A DNA stretch of 42,849 nt from Candidatus Micrarchaeota archaeon CG1_02_55_22 (GTDB taxonomy: Archaea; Micrarchaeota; Micrarchaeia; Norongarragalinales; UBA97): positions 1 through 42,849 of the forward strand of contig MNVH01000031.1 of assembly GCA_001871595.1 (NCBI GenBank), written 5' to 3'. The notes under the pieces are model-generated. The model did no database searches. It was not told where the DNA came from and worked only from the letters and a program-made list of their open reading frames with translations. Positions 18,301 to 24,400 of this stretch are shown here, in pieces. Every line of letters begins with the position of its first letter. Position 1 is the stretch's first letter. A program made the translations under genes and the position numbers.

Positions 18301-19040
18301 AAGGAAGCCGAATGTTCACCGATGCCTGCGGCAGCGTGGTACTGCATAACACAGACTCAATATTCTTGCGGCTCGGCGACAAGACCAAGAACGACGCGCT
18401 CGCCTTTCAAGCCGGCGTCAACGCGTCCCTGCCGGGGCGCATGGAATTGGAGCTCGAAGACTTCTATCCTCGCGGCATATTCGTGAGCAAAAAACAAGGC
18501 GAGAAAGGCGCCAAAAAGAAGTACGCTCTGGCCAATGACAAGGGCGAGATAAAGATTCGTGGCTTCGAGCTAGTACGGCGCGACTGGAGCCCGATAGCGC
18601 GCGACACGCAGCGCGAGGCCCTAGAGATACTGCTTAAAAGCGGTAACGTGGGCAAGGTGAAAGAACTCGTCGCGAGGCGCATTGACGAACTCAAGTCTGG
18701 CAGGATGCCGCTCGCACAGCTCGCGGTGCGCACGCAACTGAGAAAGAAGGCTGGCAACTACGACATCGTGTCTCCCGAAGTATCAGCGGTAAAGAAAGCC
18801 CGCGCTGCAGGAGTGGACGTTGCCGAGCACAGCCTTATCGAGTACGTGATAACAAAGCAGGGCAAGAGCATCAGCGAGAAAGCCTCGCTTATTGAGCTGG
18901 TAAAGGAAGGCGATTACGACGCGGACTACTACGTTAACAACCAGCTCTTGCCCGCCGTGCTCAAACTACTCGGCGCACTGGGCACGGACGCGGACGACTT
19001 GAAAGCGAAAGGCAAACAAAAAGGCTTGATGGATTTCTAG
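15378..19040 (+). CDS. polB: Family-B DNA polymerase with intein (PolB)
   Basis: 1,220 residues encoded, about 800 after removal of a 420-residue intein. It replicates DNA with 3'-5' proofreading. Exonuclease motifs: SFDIETYN with D165 and E167, GYNSDEFDLPY at 237-247, and YSRSDAIACLEIAD. Polymerase motifs: A DFRSLYPSII with D440, B ILANSFYGY near 520, and C YGD(intein)TDS with Asp 571 before and TDS after the intein. The C-terminus QKGLMDF is a PCNA-interacting peptide. Length without the intein is normal for archaeal PolB. The N-terminal region of about 150 residues is as expected. Both catalytic sets are intact, so the enzyme depends on splicing to close motif C. Expressed divergently from the coiled-coil gene. 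Confidence 0.97.
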   Translation: MKIKAFPFIVEAASRCGKSGARLVYKTEDGATARAFAPFDAYFYLLPEGDAEAAAKRAAKLKATVRKGEATVTRVERVKLKLGFEEKAFLKIFASAPEHVPRLRDEAKVLGETFEYRIPFTKRFAIDTGLVPNEAHEFEVDSGEISSIKRVDRAKMPELRVMSFDIETYNPVGMPRSDKDAILMISYATFKEGKPVGKVLSWKESKHEFVEAFKDEKSMIAEFIERVRLEKIDVLTGYNSDEFDLPYFVERCKKLKIAFNVGRDKHPISFKQIGLRKRARVSGRVHFDAFNAIALLNKVGANKFSRLSLEVVYSELLDKKKPSVKKLEIWRAWDNGGKALEELFEYSRSDAIACLEIADYVLPMEIELSRITGLPLFEVSRASASEMVESLLMRRAFERKEIVPKKPDYAVVEQRLRQPIEGAFVKVPEPGVYDDIAVFDFRSLYPSIIVSHNIDPATIGSKEKDAFESPTGARFSKRRGIVPETLERVLDERIEAKKLMANAKPADKPALNGRQIALKILANSFYGYLAYARSRYYSRECGESTTAWARKYIHETIEHAEKAGFKVLYGDSITDERCIAYLDCNGILRLAPIAEIFDRYGKTKTACGDKEVIYAPGIRALSVDPKTMEPIWRPVTEIIRHRNTKRVYRVRQKTGETRVTEDHSIMIDKRGFLEECKPADIGKKRLAYLRKIPAVKEITEINLTDWLGEYENKVRYKGRIKTRAIKVADDGSLTFSWTAQKRQIKVQRRYPVESPRFEALCRLLGAYIAEGSASTPETTGTRMGASIASGNREWLESLKMDYESLFTNARACVIRSNIKTRHLDYVNLDGMAHSTVYDDATCKLQMMNAVSAMVFKQLCGQKSYGKHLPEFIYHVPRKYKLLMLEKMVEGDGSRACGPRYTREYRDRNFKYHTSSLRLASGLSLLLNQLGINHSIRYYSKRKSYCVTTCSITNDRLGTDVVEEPYQGFVYDLSVEGSRMFTDACGSVVLHNTDSIFLRLGDKTKNDALAFQAGVNASLPGRMELELEDFYPRGIFVSKKQGEKGAKKKYALANDKGEIKIRGFELVRRDWSPIARDTQREALEILLKSGNVGKVKELVARRIDELKSGRMPLAQLAVRTQLRKKAGNYDIVSPEVSAVKKARAAGVDVAEHSLIEYVITKQGKSISEKASLIELVKEGDYDADYYVNNQLLPAVLKLLGALGTDADDLKAKGKQKGLMDF
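17091..18350 (+). other. Intein with LAGLIDADG homing endonuclease in PolB motif C
   Basis: Residues 572-991 (420 aa). It starts with Ser after YGD and ends VVLHN before Thr of TDS, giving the classic Ser/His-Asn/Thr splice junctions. Block B is TRVTEDHS with the Thr and His needed for the first acyl shift. Two LAGLIDADG-type motifs, LLGAYIAEGS and LEKMVEGDGS, keep their acidic residues, so the endonuclease may be active. Blocks F and G read VYDLSVEGSRMF and CGSVVLHN. The insertion site is the known pol-c position in archaeal PolB (YxDTD). Confidence 0.93.
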
Positions 19041-19052
19041 ACTCTATTGGGG

Positions 19053-19061
19053 AATTATAAG
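19053..19061 (+). promoter_or_regulatory. TATA box for map
   Basis: AATTATAAG is centred 28 bases before the ATG at 19085. Confidence 0.55.
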
Positions 19062-19084
19062 CTTTTTCGGGAGAAAACAAGTGT

Positions 19085-20029
19085 ATGACTGAAGACGGTT
19101 CAATTGCAGCGAGTGAGAACGAGGCAACGAGCGGTGCGCCGGCAGAGGAAGAGCTCACGGTCGAACAAGTTCTTGAGAAAGCGGGCGTAATCGCACGCAA
19201 GGCACTGCTCTACGCACAAGGGGAAGCCAAGCCCGGCGTCAAGCTCTTGGACTTGGCTGAAAAGATTGAGTTATTCATCACGGACAACGGCGGAAAGCCC
19301 GCTTTCCCGGTCAACCTTGGAATCGGCAACGTTGCCGCGCACTATACACCGAGCGCGGAAGAAACGGCGGTGTTGGGCGAGAAAGACGTGCTCAAAGTCG
19401 ATTTGGGCGTGCACATTGAAGGCTTAATAGTTGATTGCGCGCAAACGATTGACTTGTCGGGCGAGAACGGCAAGCTCGTCGAGGCGAGCAAAAAAGCGCT
19501 CGAGAACGCCCTCTCAGTAATGCGCGTTGGCGCCAATAGCCGTGATGTGGGCGCCGAGATACAAAAAACGATTGAATCCTACGGCTTTAAGCCGATAGAA
19601 AACTTGTGCGGCCACTCGCTGCAGCACTGGGAACTCCACGCCGGACGCGAGATACCAAACGTGGCCATGGGAAACTCTTTGCTGGAGGAGGGCGAAATCT
19701 ATGCAGTCGAGCCTTTTGCATCAACCGGAAGCGGCCGCGTACGCGAGGCAACCGATTCCGCTGAAATCTACTCTTTGATGGGCGCAAAGAACGTGCGCAT
19801 GCAGGCGTCCCGCCGCGTTCTCGAACTCGTAGCGGAAGAGTACCGCACCCTGCCTTTTGCGAAGAGGTGGCTACAGGAAGTACCCATGCTCCAGTTTGCG
19901 CTCAGTGATTTAGAGAAGCAAGGACTAATCCATGGTTACGGCGTGCTGCACGACGACGCAAAGTCGCTCGTCTCTCAAGCCGAGACAACCGTGATAATCG
20001 AGAAAGACGGCGTCAAGGTCCTTGTCTAA
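19085..20029 (+). CDS. map: Methionine aminopeptidase, type II
   Basis: 314 residues; removes N-terminal Met from new proteins. All metal and catalytic residues are in place: H86 (AAHYTPS), D106 (KVDLGVH), D117 (IVDCAQT), H177 (CGHSLQ), E209 (AVEPFAS) and E300 (SQAETTV). The insert between H177 and E209 and the helical region at about 230-275 mark type II, as in archaea and eukaryotic MetAP2. An N-terminal acidic extension of about 22 residues before the pita-bread fold is longer than usual. It follows polB by 44 bases with its own TATA box. Confidence 0.95.
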   Translation: MTEDGSIAASENEATSGAPAEEELTVEQVLEKAGVIARKALLYAQGEAKPGVKLLDLAEKIELFITDNGGKPAFPVNLGIGNVAAHYTPSAEETAVLGEKDVLKVDLGVHIEGLIVDCAQTIDLSGENGKLVEASKKALENALSVMRVGANSRDVGAEIQKTIESYGFKPIENLCGHSLQHWELHAGREIPNVAMGNSLLEEGEIYAVEPFASTGSGRVREATDSAEIYSLMGAKNVRMQASRRVLELVAEEYRTLPFAKRWLQEVPMLQFALSDLEKQGLIHGYGVLHDDAKSLVSQAETTVIIEKDGVKVLV

Positions 20030-20038
20030 TCAGCAACG

Positions 20039-20047
20039 CTTTTTAAC
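20039..20047 (+). promoter_or_regulatory. TATA box for the gene at 20071
   Basis: CTTTTTAAC is centred 28 bases before ATG 20071. Confidence 0.55.
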
Positions 20048-20070
20048 CAACCTGCACTATCGTAACTATA

Positions 20071-21183
20071 ATGCCGCCCGTCAAACTGGAAAAAAAGGAT
20101 TCGAAGCCCGAAGCAGCCGCGGCGAACGACACTATTGAACTAAAAATCAGCGTACCAAAGTTCGCCTTTGAAACCGGGCCGGTTTTCCAGATGAAGCTCA
20201 TCTTACTAGGGTTATTCGTCCTGATTTTCGCTTTCGCGCTCTTCATGTTCGTAAGGGCAGATTTTGCAACGAGCGACTTATTCCAAATAAACCGCTTGAC
20301 GGAGAACGTACAGAAGCTCTGGAGCGTTTCAGTCGTGCTCTTCATCGTGCTTTACGGCGTTACTCTCGGCCTCGCCATGTTTTACGGACAAGGCTTGCCG
20401 CGCGCGCAGGCCGCACTGCCCCTCGCCGTCGCAGTGGTAATAGCATTCATTGCAAGCTTCCTCGCCGGGCCGTACTCTCCTGCGTTCTACGCCTTTGCCC
20501 TGACGGCCGGCGCAGCCAGCCTCTTAGCCACCAATGCACAAGACCTCAAGCTCTCGACCATTTGGGGTACGACTGGCAAGGCACTCACGCTGTTGCTCGT
20601 AATCGCATTCCTGTTCACATTTCTTAAAGTCAACGCGTCGCGCGACGCCTACTTCGGCTCGCTCGCCGAAGGCATGGCCGAGAGCGTGCCCGCACTCGCT
20701 GCCGAGGCCGCGCCGCAAGTGGGAGGACAGGCTCTAGCGTTGTGCGCAACCGCCATAGACCAGGCAACGATTGACGAGAACGCAGTAAAGAAAGTAATTA
20801 CTGAAGACGCGTTTAAAACGCAGCTAGCATCGGCTTCGCCGGAATACACCGCGCTGCCGGGAGCAACGCAGACTGCTTTAGCCGCTTCGCTTTATCCTGC
20901 CATGGTGATGCAGGCGGTAACATTGTCGAACGCGGTGAAAACGGATTTGGCGCTGCAGCTGCGCAACGTTGACGCGTCAAAACAAGTGGCGAACGCGCCA
21001 CCCCTCTCCGCCGGCGAGGTCAAGACGATTCTCACCAACCTGCCGTTCGGCAGACAGATGTACGCGGCCCTGCCGCTCGGCACTGCGCTAGCTATAGTAT
21101 CGATCCTCACGCTGCTCAACTTCTTCATCCACATCGTCGCAGCCGGCACGGCGTACGGACTAGGCAAGTTCTTCGCGGTCTAG
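20071..21183 (+). CDS. Multi-pass membrane protein with large polar loop
   Basis: 370 residues. A polar N-terminus (about 1-40) with KKDSKPEAAAAND is followed by helices at about 42-62, 88-108, 117-132, 135-152 and 166-186, a soluble loop of about 120 residues (190-310) with Ala, Gln and Cys, and a final helix (about 340-362). No transporter or enzyme motif is visible. The loop has one free Cys (ALCATAIDQA). It lies between map and ABCE1 and may have no functional tie to either. Its stop codon lies 8 bases from that of the convergent ABCE1 gene, both in CTAG context. Confidence 0.75.
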   Translation: MPPVKLEKKDSKPEAAAANDTIELKISVPKFAFETGPVFQMKLILLGLFVLIFAFALFMFVRADFATSDLFQINRLTENVQKLWSVSVVLFIVLYGVTLGLAMFYGQGLPRAQAALPLAVAVVIAFIASFLAGPYSPAFYAFALTAGAASLLATNAQDLKLSTIWGTTGKALTLLLVIAFLFTFLKVNASRDAYFGSLAEGMAESVPALAAEAAPQVGGQALALCATAIDQATIDENAVKKVITEDAFKTQLASASPEYTALPGATQTALAASLYPAMVMQAVTLSNAVKTDLALQLRNVDASKQVANAPPLSAGEVKTILTNLPFGRQMYAALPLGTALAIVSILTLLNFFIHIVAAGTAYGLGKFFAV

Positions 21184-21191
21184 TAAAAGTG

Positions 21192-22847
21192 CTAGCTTTC
21201 GACGAATTCGCCGCTTTCTTTTAGTTCGCGGTCTTTCACGCTGCCGTGCTTGTTCAACTTCAAGCGCCGGCTCTTCTCATCCTTGCGATAGGACAAATCA
21301 AAGTGTGAAAGCAGGTTCTTGACTCCCTCGCCCTTGGAATAGATACCGTCAACCGTGCCGTGCTTAGCCGGAGTGCCACCGAAGATGATGAGGCGGTCGC
21401 ACGTGTTGTACAAGAACTCGAGGTCGTGGTCAACCACGAGCAACGCCACGCCGTCGGTGACGGCTTTCTCGCGCAACAGTTTCGAGAGCGCGATGCGCCC
21501 GGTTACGTCCATCATGTTCGACGGCTCGTCGAGCACGAACAAGCTCGCGTCGTCGTTGGCGAGGCAGCGGAATATAGCGGTTTTTTGCAATTCGCCGCCC
21601 GAGAGCTGGCGTAGAGAGAGGAATTCGAGGCGCTGTAAATTCATCTGCCGGACGAAGGATTCCTTGAAGGGAGTGTCGCGGTCGAGGAAAGTGCCGACGA
21701 ACTCGTCCGGCCTTTCAAGTATTTGAGGCTTCATGCTCACCCCCCCAAGCGTTTTAGCGAGTTCATTGCACAGCGTGCTCTTGCCAGTGCCGTTTGGCCC
21801 GGCGATGCCGACTACTTCGCCGGGGTGCAGGGCGATTTCGGACGCATTTTCGAGCGTGAAAGAGCCGCGCTTGAGCTTGAGCGCGGGAATCTTTGCCGCA
21901 GTGCCCGAGCGCTTCTCCGGGGCGTGGTCTTTGTAGCGTATCTCGCCCCTAAAGCGAACGTTTTCGGGTTCGATGTAGCCGTCTAGGAACATGTTTATGG
22001 CGCGGTCGGTCGCGTAGGGTTGAGAGACGATTCCGTAAGCACCGGGAACGCCGTAGTTGAGGTAGACTTGGTCGCACAGGTACGAGAGCAGCGAGATGTC
22101 GTGGTCTACTACTATTACCTGCTTGTCGGAAAAGTTTTCGCGCAAGTATTCTATGAGGCGCAGTCGGTAGGCGTAGTCGAGGAAGGCAAGCGGCTCGTCG
22201 AGGACGTAGCTTTCCTTGTCGCGCGATAACGCGGCTGCGATGAAGACGCGTTGGAGTTCGCCGCCCGAGAGCTGTGAGAGGTCGCGGTCTTTGAGCGTGT
22301 CGAGGTCGAAGAGTTTCGATAATTCTTTTAGGCGCCCTGACTCATCCGTCTTTTTGAGGAGTTCGGTGACCTTGCCCTTGATTTTACTGCCGAGCTCTTG
22401 CGGCTTGTACACCGCCGTGTCCTTCTTGAGCGCGTCGAAATAGGCTTTGGATTCTTTAGAGTACAAATTGGTGGGCTTTAGGCGGCCGGTGATGAGCTTG
22501 ACGTTCGTGCTCTTGCCACACCCGTTCTCTCCCACGATACCGATTATGCCTTTCTTGGGGAGTGCAAAGCCGTAGAGGTCGAACGAGTTTTCGCCGTACG
22601 AGTACGCGAGCTTGTCTTCGACGGGGGCGACTAGGTTGACGATGTTGATTGCGTGGAACGGGCAGACGCGTATGCAGATTCCGCAGCCCGTGCAAAGCGA
22701 CTCGTCGATGACTGAAATCGTACTGTCTTTTGAGAGCACGATGCAGTCCTTGCCGTTGCGGTTGACGGGGCACTGGCGTATGCACTCGTGCTGGCATTTG
22801 GATGGGTTGCACAGTTCCTTATCAACAACAGCGATTCTTGTTACCAT
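21192..22847 (-). CDS. ABCE1/RLI ribosome-recycling ATPase
   Basis: 551 residues from ATG 22847. Twin-ATPase that splits ribosomes after termination. Two [4Fe-4S] clusters at the N-terminus: CNPSKCQHECIRQCP (C13, C18, C22, C26) and CTGCGICIRVCP (C52, C55, C58, C62). NBD1 has GENGCGKST (106-114), LSGGELQR and VLDEPLAFLD; NBD2 has GPNGTGKST, LSGGELQK and VLDEPSNMMD. The C-terminus SVKDRELKE is conserved in the family. Longer in-frame starts to 22997 would overlap the tRNA-Arg gene and are rejected. No convincing TATA lies in the 89-base gap after tRNA-Arg(TCG), so read-through from that tRNA is possible. Confidence 0.97.
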   Translation of the reverse strand: MVTRIAVVDKELCNPSKCQHECIRQCPVNRNGKDCIVLSKDSTISVIDESLCTGCGICIRVCPFHAINIVNLVAPVEDKLAYSYGENSFDLYGFALPKKGIIGIVGENGCGKSTNVKLITGRLKPTNLYSKESKAYFDALKKDTAVYKPQELGSKIKGKVTELLKKTDESGRLKELSKLFDLDTLKDRDLSQLSGGELQRVFIAAALSRDKESYVLDEPLAFLDYAYRLRLIEYLRENFSDKQVIVVDHDISLLSYLCDQVYLNYGVPGAYGIVSQPYATDRAINMFLDGYIEPENVRFRGEIRYKDHAPEKRSGTAAKIPALKLKRGSFTLENASEIALHPGEVVGIAGPNGTGKSTLCNELAKTLGGVSMKPQILERPDEFVGTFLDRDTPFKESFVRQMNLQRLEFLSLRQLSGGELQKTAIFRCLANDDASLFVLDEPSNMMDVTGRIALSKLLREKAVTDGVALLVVDHDLEFLYNTCDRLIIFGGTPAKHGTVDGIYSKGEGVKNLLSHFDLSYRKDEKSRRLKLNKHGSVKDRELKESGEFVES

Positions 22848-22936
22848 TTCTTTCGAAGCACCCTTCTTCACGTCGTGAAACGACGGGGGTTTGAATCCAG
22901 GGGTTTCAGGGGGCGCAAGCACCCTAAGACGCCTAG
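22848..22936 (-). other. Leader between tRNA-Arg(TCG) and ABCE1
   Basis: The 89 bases contain no clear TATA box. They hold a perfect hairpin CGTCG-TGAAA-CGACG at 22871-22885 and a 9-bp direct repeat (AAGCACCCT on plus) at 22856-22864 and 22917-22925. Role unknown; processing or control of the tRNA-ABCE1 transcript is a guess. Confidence 0.4.
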
Positions 22937-23056
22937 CGGGCCCGACGCGATTCGAACGCGCGGCCTCCTGGTTGCTCCCGCAACTTGCTTGCATCACTTT
23001 TGGGGTGCAAACGGCATTCGAAGCCAGGCACTCTATCCAGACTGAGCTACGGGCCC
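22937..23056 (-). tRNA. tRNA-Arg(TCG) with 45-base intron
   Basis: Full cloverleaf: acceptor GGGCCCG/CGGGCCC, D-stem GCTC/GAGT, anticodon stem CCTGG/CCAGG, T-stem GCGCG/CGCGT with loop TTCGAAT, discriminator G. The anticodon loop reads CTTCGA, then an intron of 45 bases, then A, giving anticodon TCG with the intron at the canonical 37/38 site. Mature length 75 without encoded CCA. The intron itself contains small stem-loops (TTGCA...TGCAA and GTTGC...GCAAC). Confidence 0.92.
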
Positions 23057-23083
23057 GTTAAATAGTATTTAGGCGGGAGAGGG

Positions 23084-23091
23084 CTTTTATT
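23084..23091 (-). promoter_or_regulatory. TATA box of tRNA-Arg(TCG)
   Basis: AATAAAAG on minus, centred 32 bases before the mature 5' end. The same AATAAAAGCC core precedes tRNA-Arg(CCG) at the same distance, which supports both. Confidence 0.6.
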
Positions 23092-23133
23092 GGTTGGCGG
23101 CGCGAGCCTCGCGCGACTGGTGCCGATGCCCAA

Positions 23134-23382
23134 CTATTTGTAGACTCGGCCGCGGGCATCGAGCCAAGCGAACACTACAGACTCCTCGGAGATTTTATAG
23201 ATTATACGCAAGTTTTCGAGCCGCTCACTTTTGTAGTCATGCAGCGGAGCGTGAAGCGGTTTTCCCAGCTCGGGATTTAAGAGAATCTTCTCAATTTTTT
23301 TGAATACGAGTTCGCGCCGGCGCCGGTCGAGCTTTTTTACGTCTTGGAGAAGGCGGTCGGAGTAAGCCGCGGGCAAAGGCAT
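23134..23382 (-). CDS. RelE/ParE-like toxin
   Basis: 82 residues. The layout is typical of the RelE/ParE fold: a basic N-terminal helix pair (SDRLLQDVKKLDRRRRELVFKKIEKIL), then NPELGKPLHAPLHDYKSERL and strands with LRIIYKISEESVVFAWLDARG. The pattern L-x-x-LRI-x-Y-K-I is characteristic. Whether it cuts mRNA on the ribosome (RelE) or poisons gyrase (ParE) cannot be told. It starts one base after the antitoxin stop, as expected for a co-translated pair. Confidence 0.8.
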   Translation of the reverse strand: MPLPAAYSDRLLQDVKKLDRRRRELVFKKIEKILLNPELGKPLHAPLHDYKSERLENLRIIYKISEESVVFAWLDARGRVYK

Positions 23383-23383
23383 T

Positions 23384-23584
23384 TCACAGCTTCAACTCCT
23401 TTCTGAGCTGGTCTAGCGTCAGCTTCTTGGCCTGCCCGGCTTCCACCTGTTCCACGGCCGCCCAGAACTCGGGCATAGAATAGAGCTCCATGTTTTCTGC
23501 GTGCTCTAGATACTCTTCGCGCAGGCGGAGTGCGTCCTTGCGCATCTCTTTAACGGCGTCCTTGCGTAGGTTCGGCGAGTACAT
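23384..23584 (-). CDS. RelB-like antitoxin
   Basis: 66 residues, helical and charged (LRKDAVKEMRKDALRLREEY), with a tail rich in Lys and Leu (AKKLTLDQLRKELKL) that may wrap the toxin. No clear DNA-binding motif is visible, so autoregulation is inferred from the inverted repeat at its start codon. First gene of the pair; ATG 23584 is preceded by a TATA box about 37 bases upstream, leaving a short leader. Confidence 0.65.
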   Translation of the reverse strand: MYSPNLRKDAVKEMRKDALRLREEYLEHAENMELYSMPEFWAAVEQVEAGQAKKLTLDQLRKELKL

Positions 23585-23604
23585 CTTATTCCCTCGAATA
23601 AGAT
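23583..23604 (-). promoter_or_regulatory. Inverted repeat over start of RelBE pair (putative operator)
   Basis: ATCTTATT-CCCTCG-AATAAGAT: 8-bp perfect arms, 6-base spacer. It covers the first bases of the antitoxin ATG and the predicted transcription start (about 26 bases from the TATA box), the right place for autorepression. Confidence 0.5.
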
Positions 23605-23615
23605 ATTGGCGGGCC

Positions 23616-23627
23616 GGTTAATAAACC
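23616..23627 (-). promoter_or_regulatory. TATA box of RelBE pair
   Basis: GGTTTATTAACC on minus, centred about 37 bases before the antitoxin ATG. Confidence 0.5.
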
Positions 23628-23721
23628 AAACCGGACCTCGTTGCCAGTCCGGGCGTTCACACGCAATCCATAGCCTTAGCGTCCTGACCCGGGCTTTTAT
23701 TTATGGGCGCTTGGCCAGACT

Positions 23722-24336
23722 TCAAGGCCGGTGCGATTGCCCTTGAGGTTTTAGGACGCGTTCAACGATTTCGTCAACTCTATCCGGAATCACTGGGTTA
23801 TTTTTGCGCGTCCTTACAATACGATAGTCCGCGGTCTTTGCCAGAGCCCCCAGCTCACCCCACTTGCTATTGTGGGTTAAGTGTTCTATCGCGAAATCAA
23901 AAAGCACGCTGGAAGTCCGTCGTTTCACTCCCGGCTCAGTTACACGGGCTTTGTTTCTATTAAGCACTGATACCGCCCTAAGCAACTCTGGAGCGGACAC
24001 GTATAATGTTACAACCCGTGCATCCGGAAAGGCTTGTTTTACCGCGGCTACATGACTGGGGCGAGTAAGAAAATCAAGAACGACTCGAGGCGAATTACCG
24101 GCGTCCTGCACCATTCTTTGCACTACTTGCAGGTCGAACTCTTCAATCTGGTCTCTCGGGGCGTGCACGTACGCTGCCAGCGCTTCCCTGCGGGATTTCC
24201 CAAGCTCTTCACGGATTCTGCGCAACTGCGCCTCGCGGGAGACGTGCAGGAACCCGTACCGTTCGCTTAACATTCTGGCGATGGTTGATTTTCCCGCTCC
24301 ACTATGCCCGCTCAGACAGATGATGACGCGTTCCAT
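23722..24336 (-). CDS. P-loop nucleoside/dephospho-CoA kinase-like protein
   Basis: About 204 residues from ATG 24336 (MERVIICLSGHSGAGKST). Walker A is GHSGAGKST at residues 9-17. After it, LSERYGFLHVSREAQLRRI and a VVLDFLTRPSHVAAVKQAF segment follow the layout of small kinases of the AAA_18/cytidylate/dephospho-CoA group (fold: substrate-binding helix, then D-(F/G)-x-x-R). Substrate unknown. An upstream in-frame start (24381) is less likely because a TATA box lies 31 bases before 24336. The open reading frame ends 137 bases before the antitoxin start. Confidence 0.75.
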   Translation of the reverse strand: MERVIICLSGHSGAGKSTIARMLSERYGFLHVSREAQLRRIREELGKSRREALAAYVHAPRDQIEEFDLQVVQRMVQDAGNSPRVVLDFLTRPSHVAAVKQAFPDARVVTLYVSAPELLRAVSVLNRNKARVTEPGVKRRTSSVLFDFAIEHLTHNSKWGELGALAKTADYRIVRTRKNNPVIPDRVDEIVERVLKPQGQSHRP

Positions 24337-24362
24337 TGCCAAAGTAAGAAATCTATCGAAAG

Positions 24363-24372
24363 TTAATAAACC
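24363..24372 (-). promoter_or_regulatory. TATA box of the P-loop kinase gene
   Basis: GGTTTATTAA on minus, centred about 31 bases before ATG 24336, with the same core as the RelBE promoter. Confidence 0.45.
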
Positions 24373-24400
24373 GTAGGCCAATCTACAGCGCTGGATTTAA

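Noticed and set aside
22885-22905. T-loop-like GGTTTGAATCC on plus, a possible tRNA remnant
   Set aside because: The flanking stems do not pair and no other tRNA part is near.
22848-22997. N-terminal extension of ABCE1 by 50 codons
   Set aside because: It would run into the tRNA-Arg gene; the family starts with the residues at ATG 22847.
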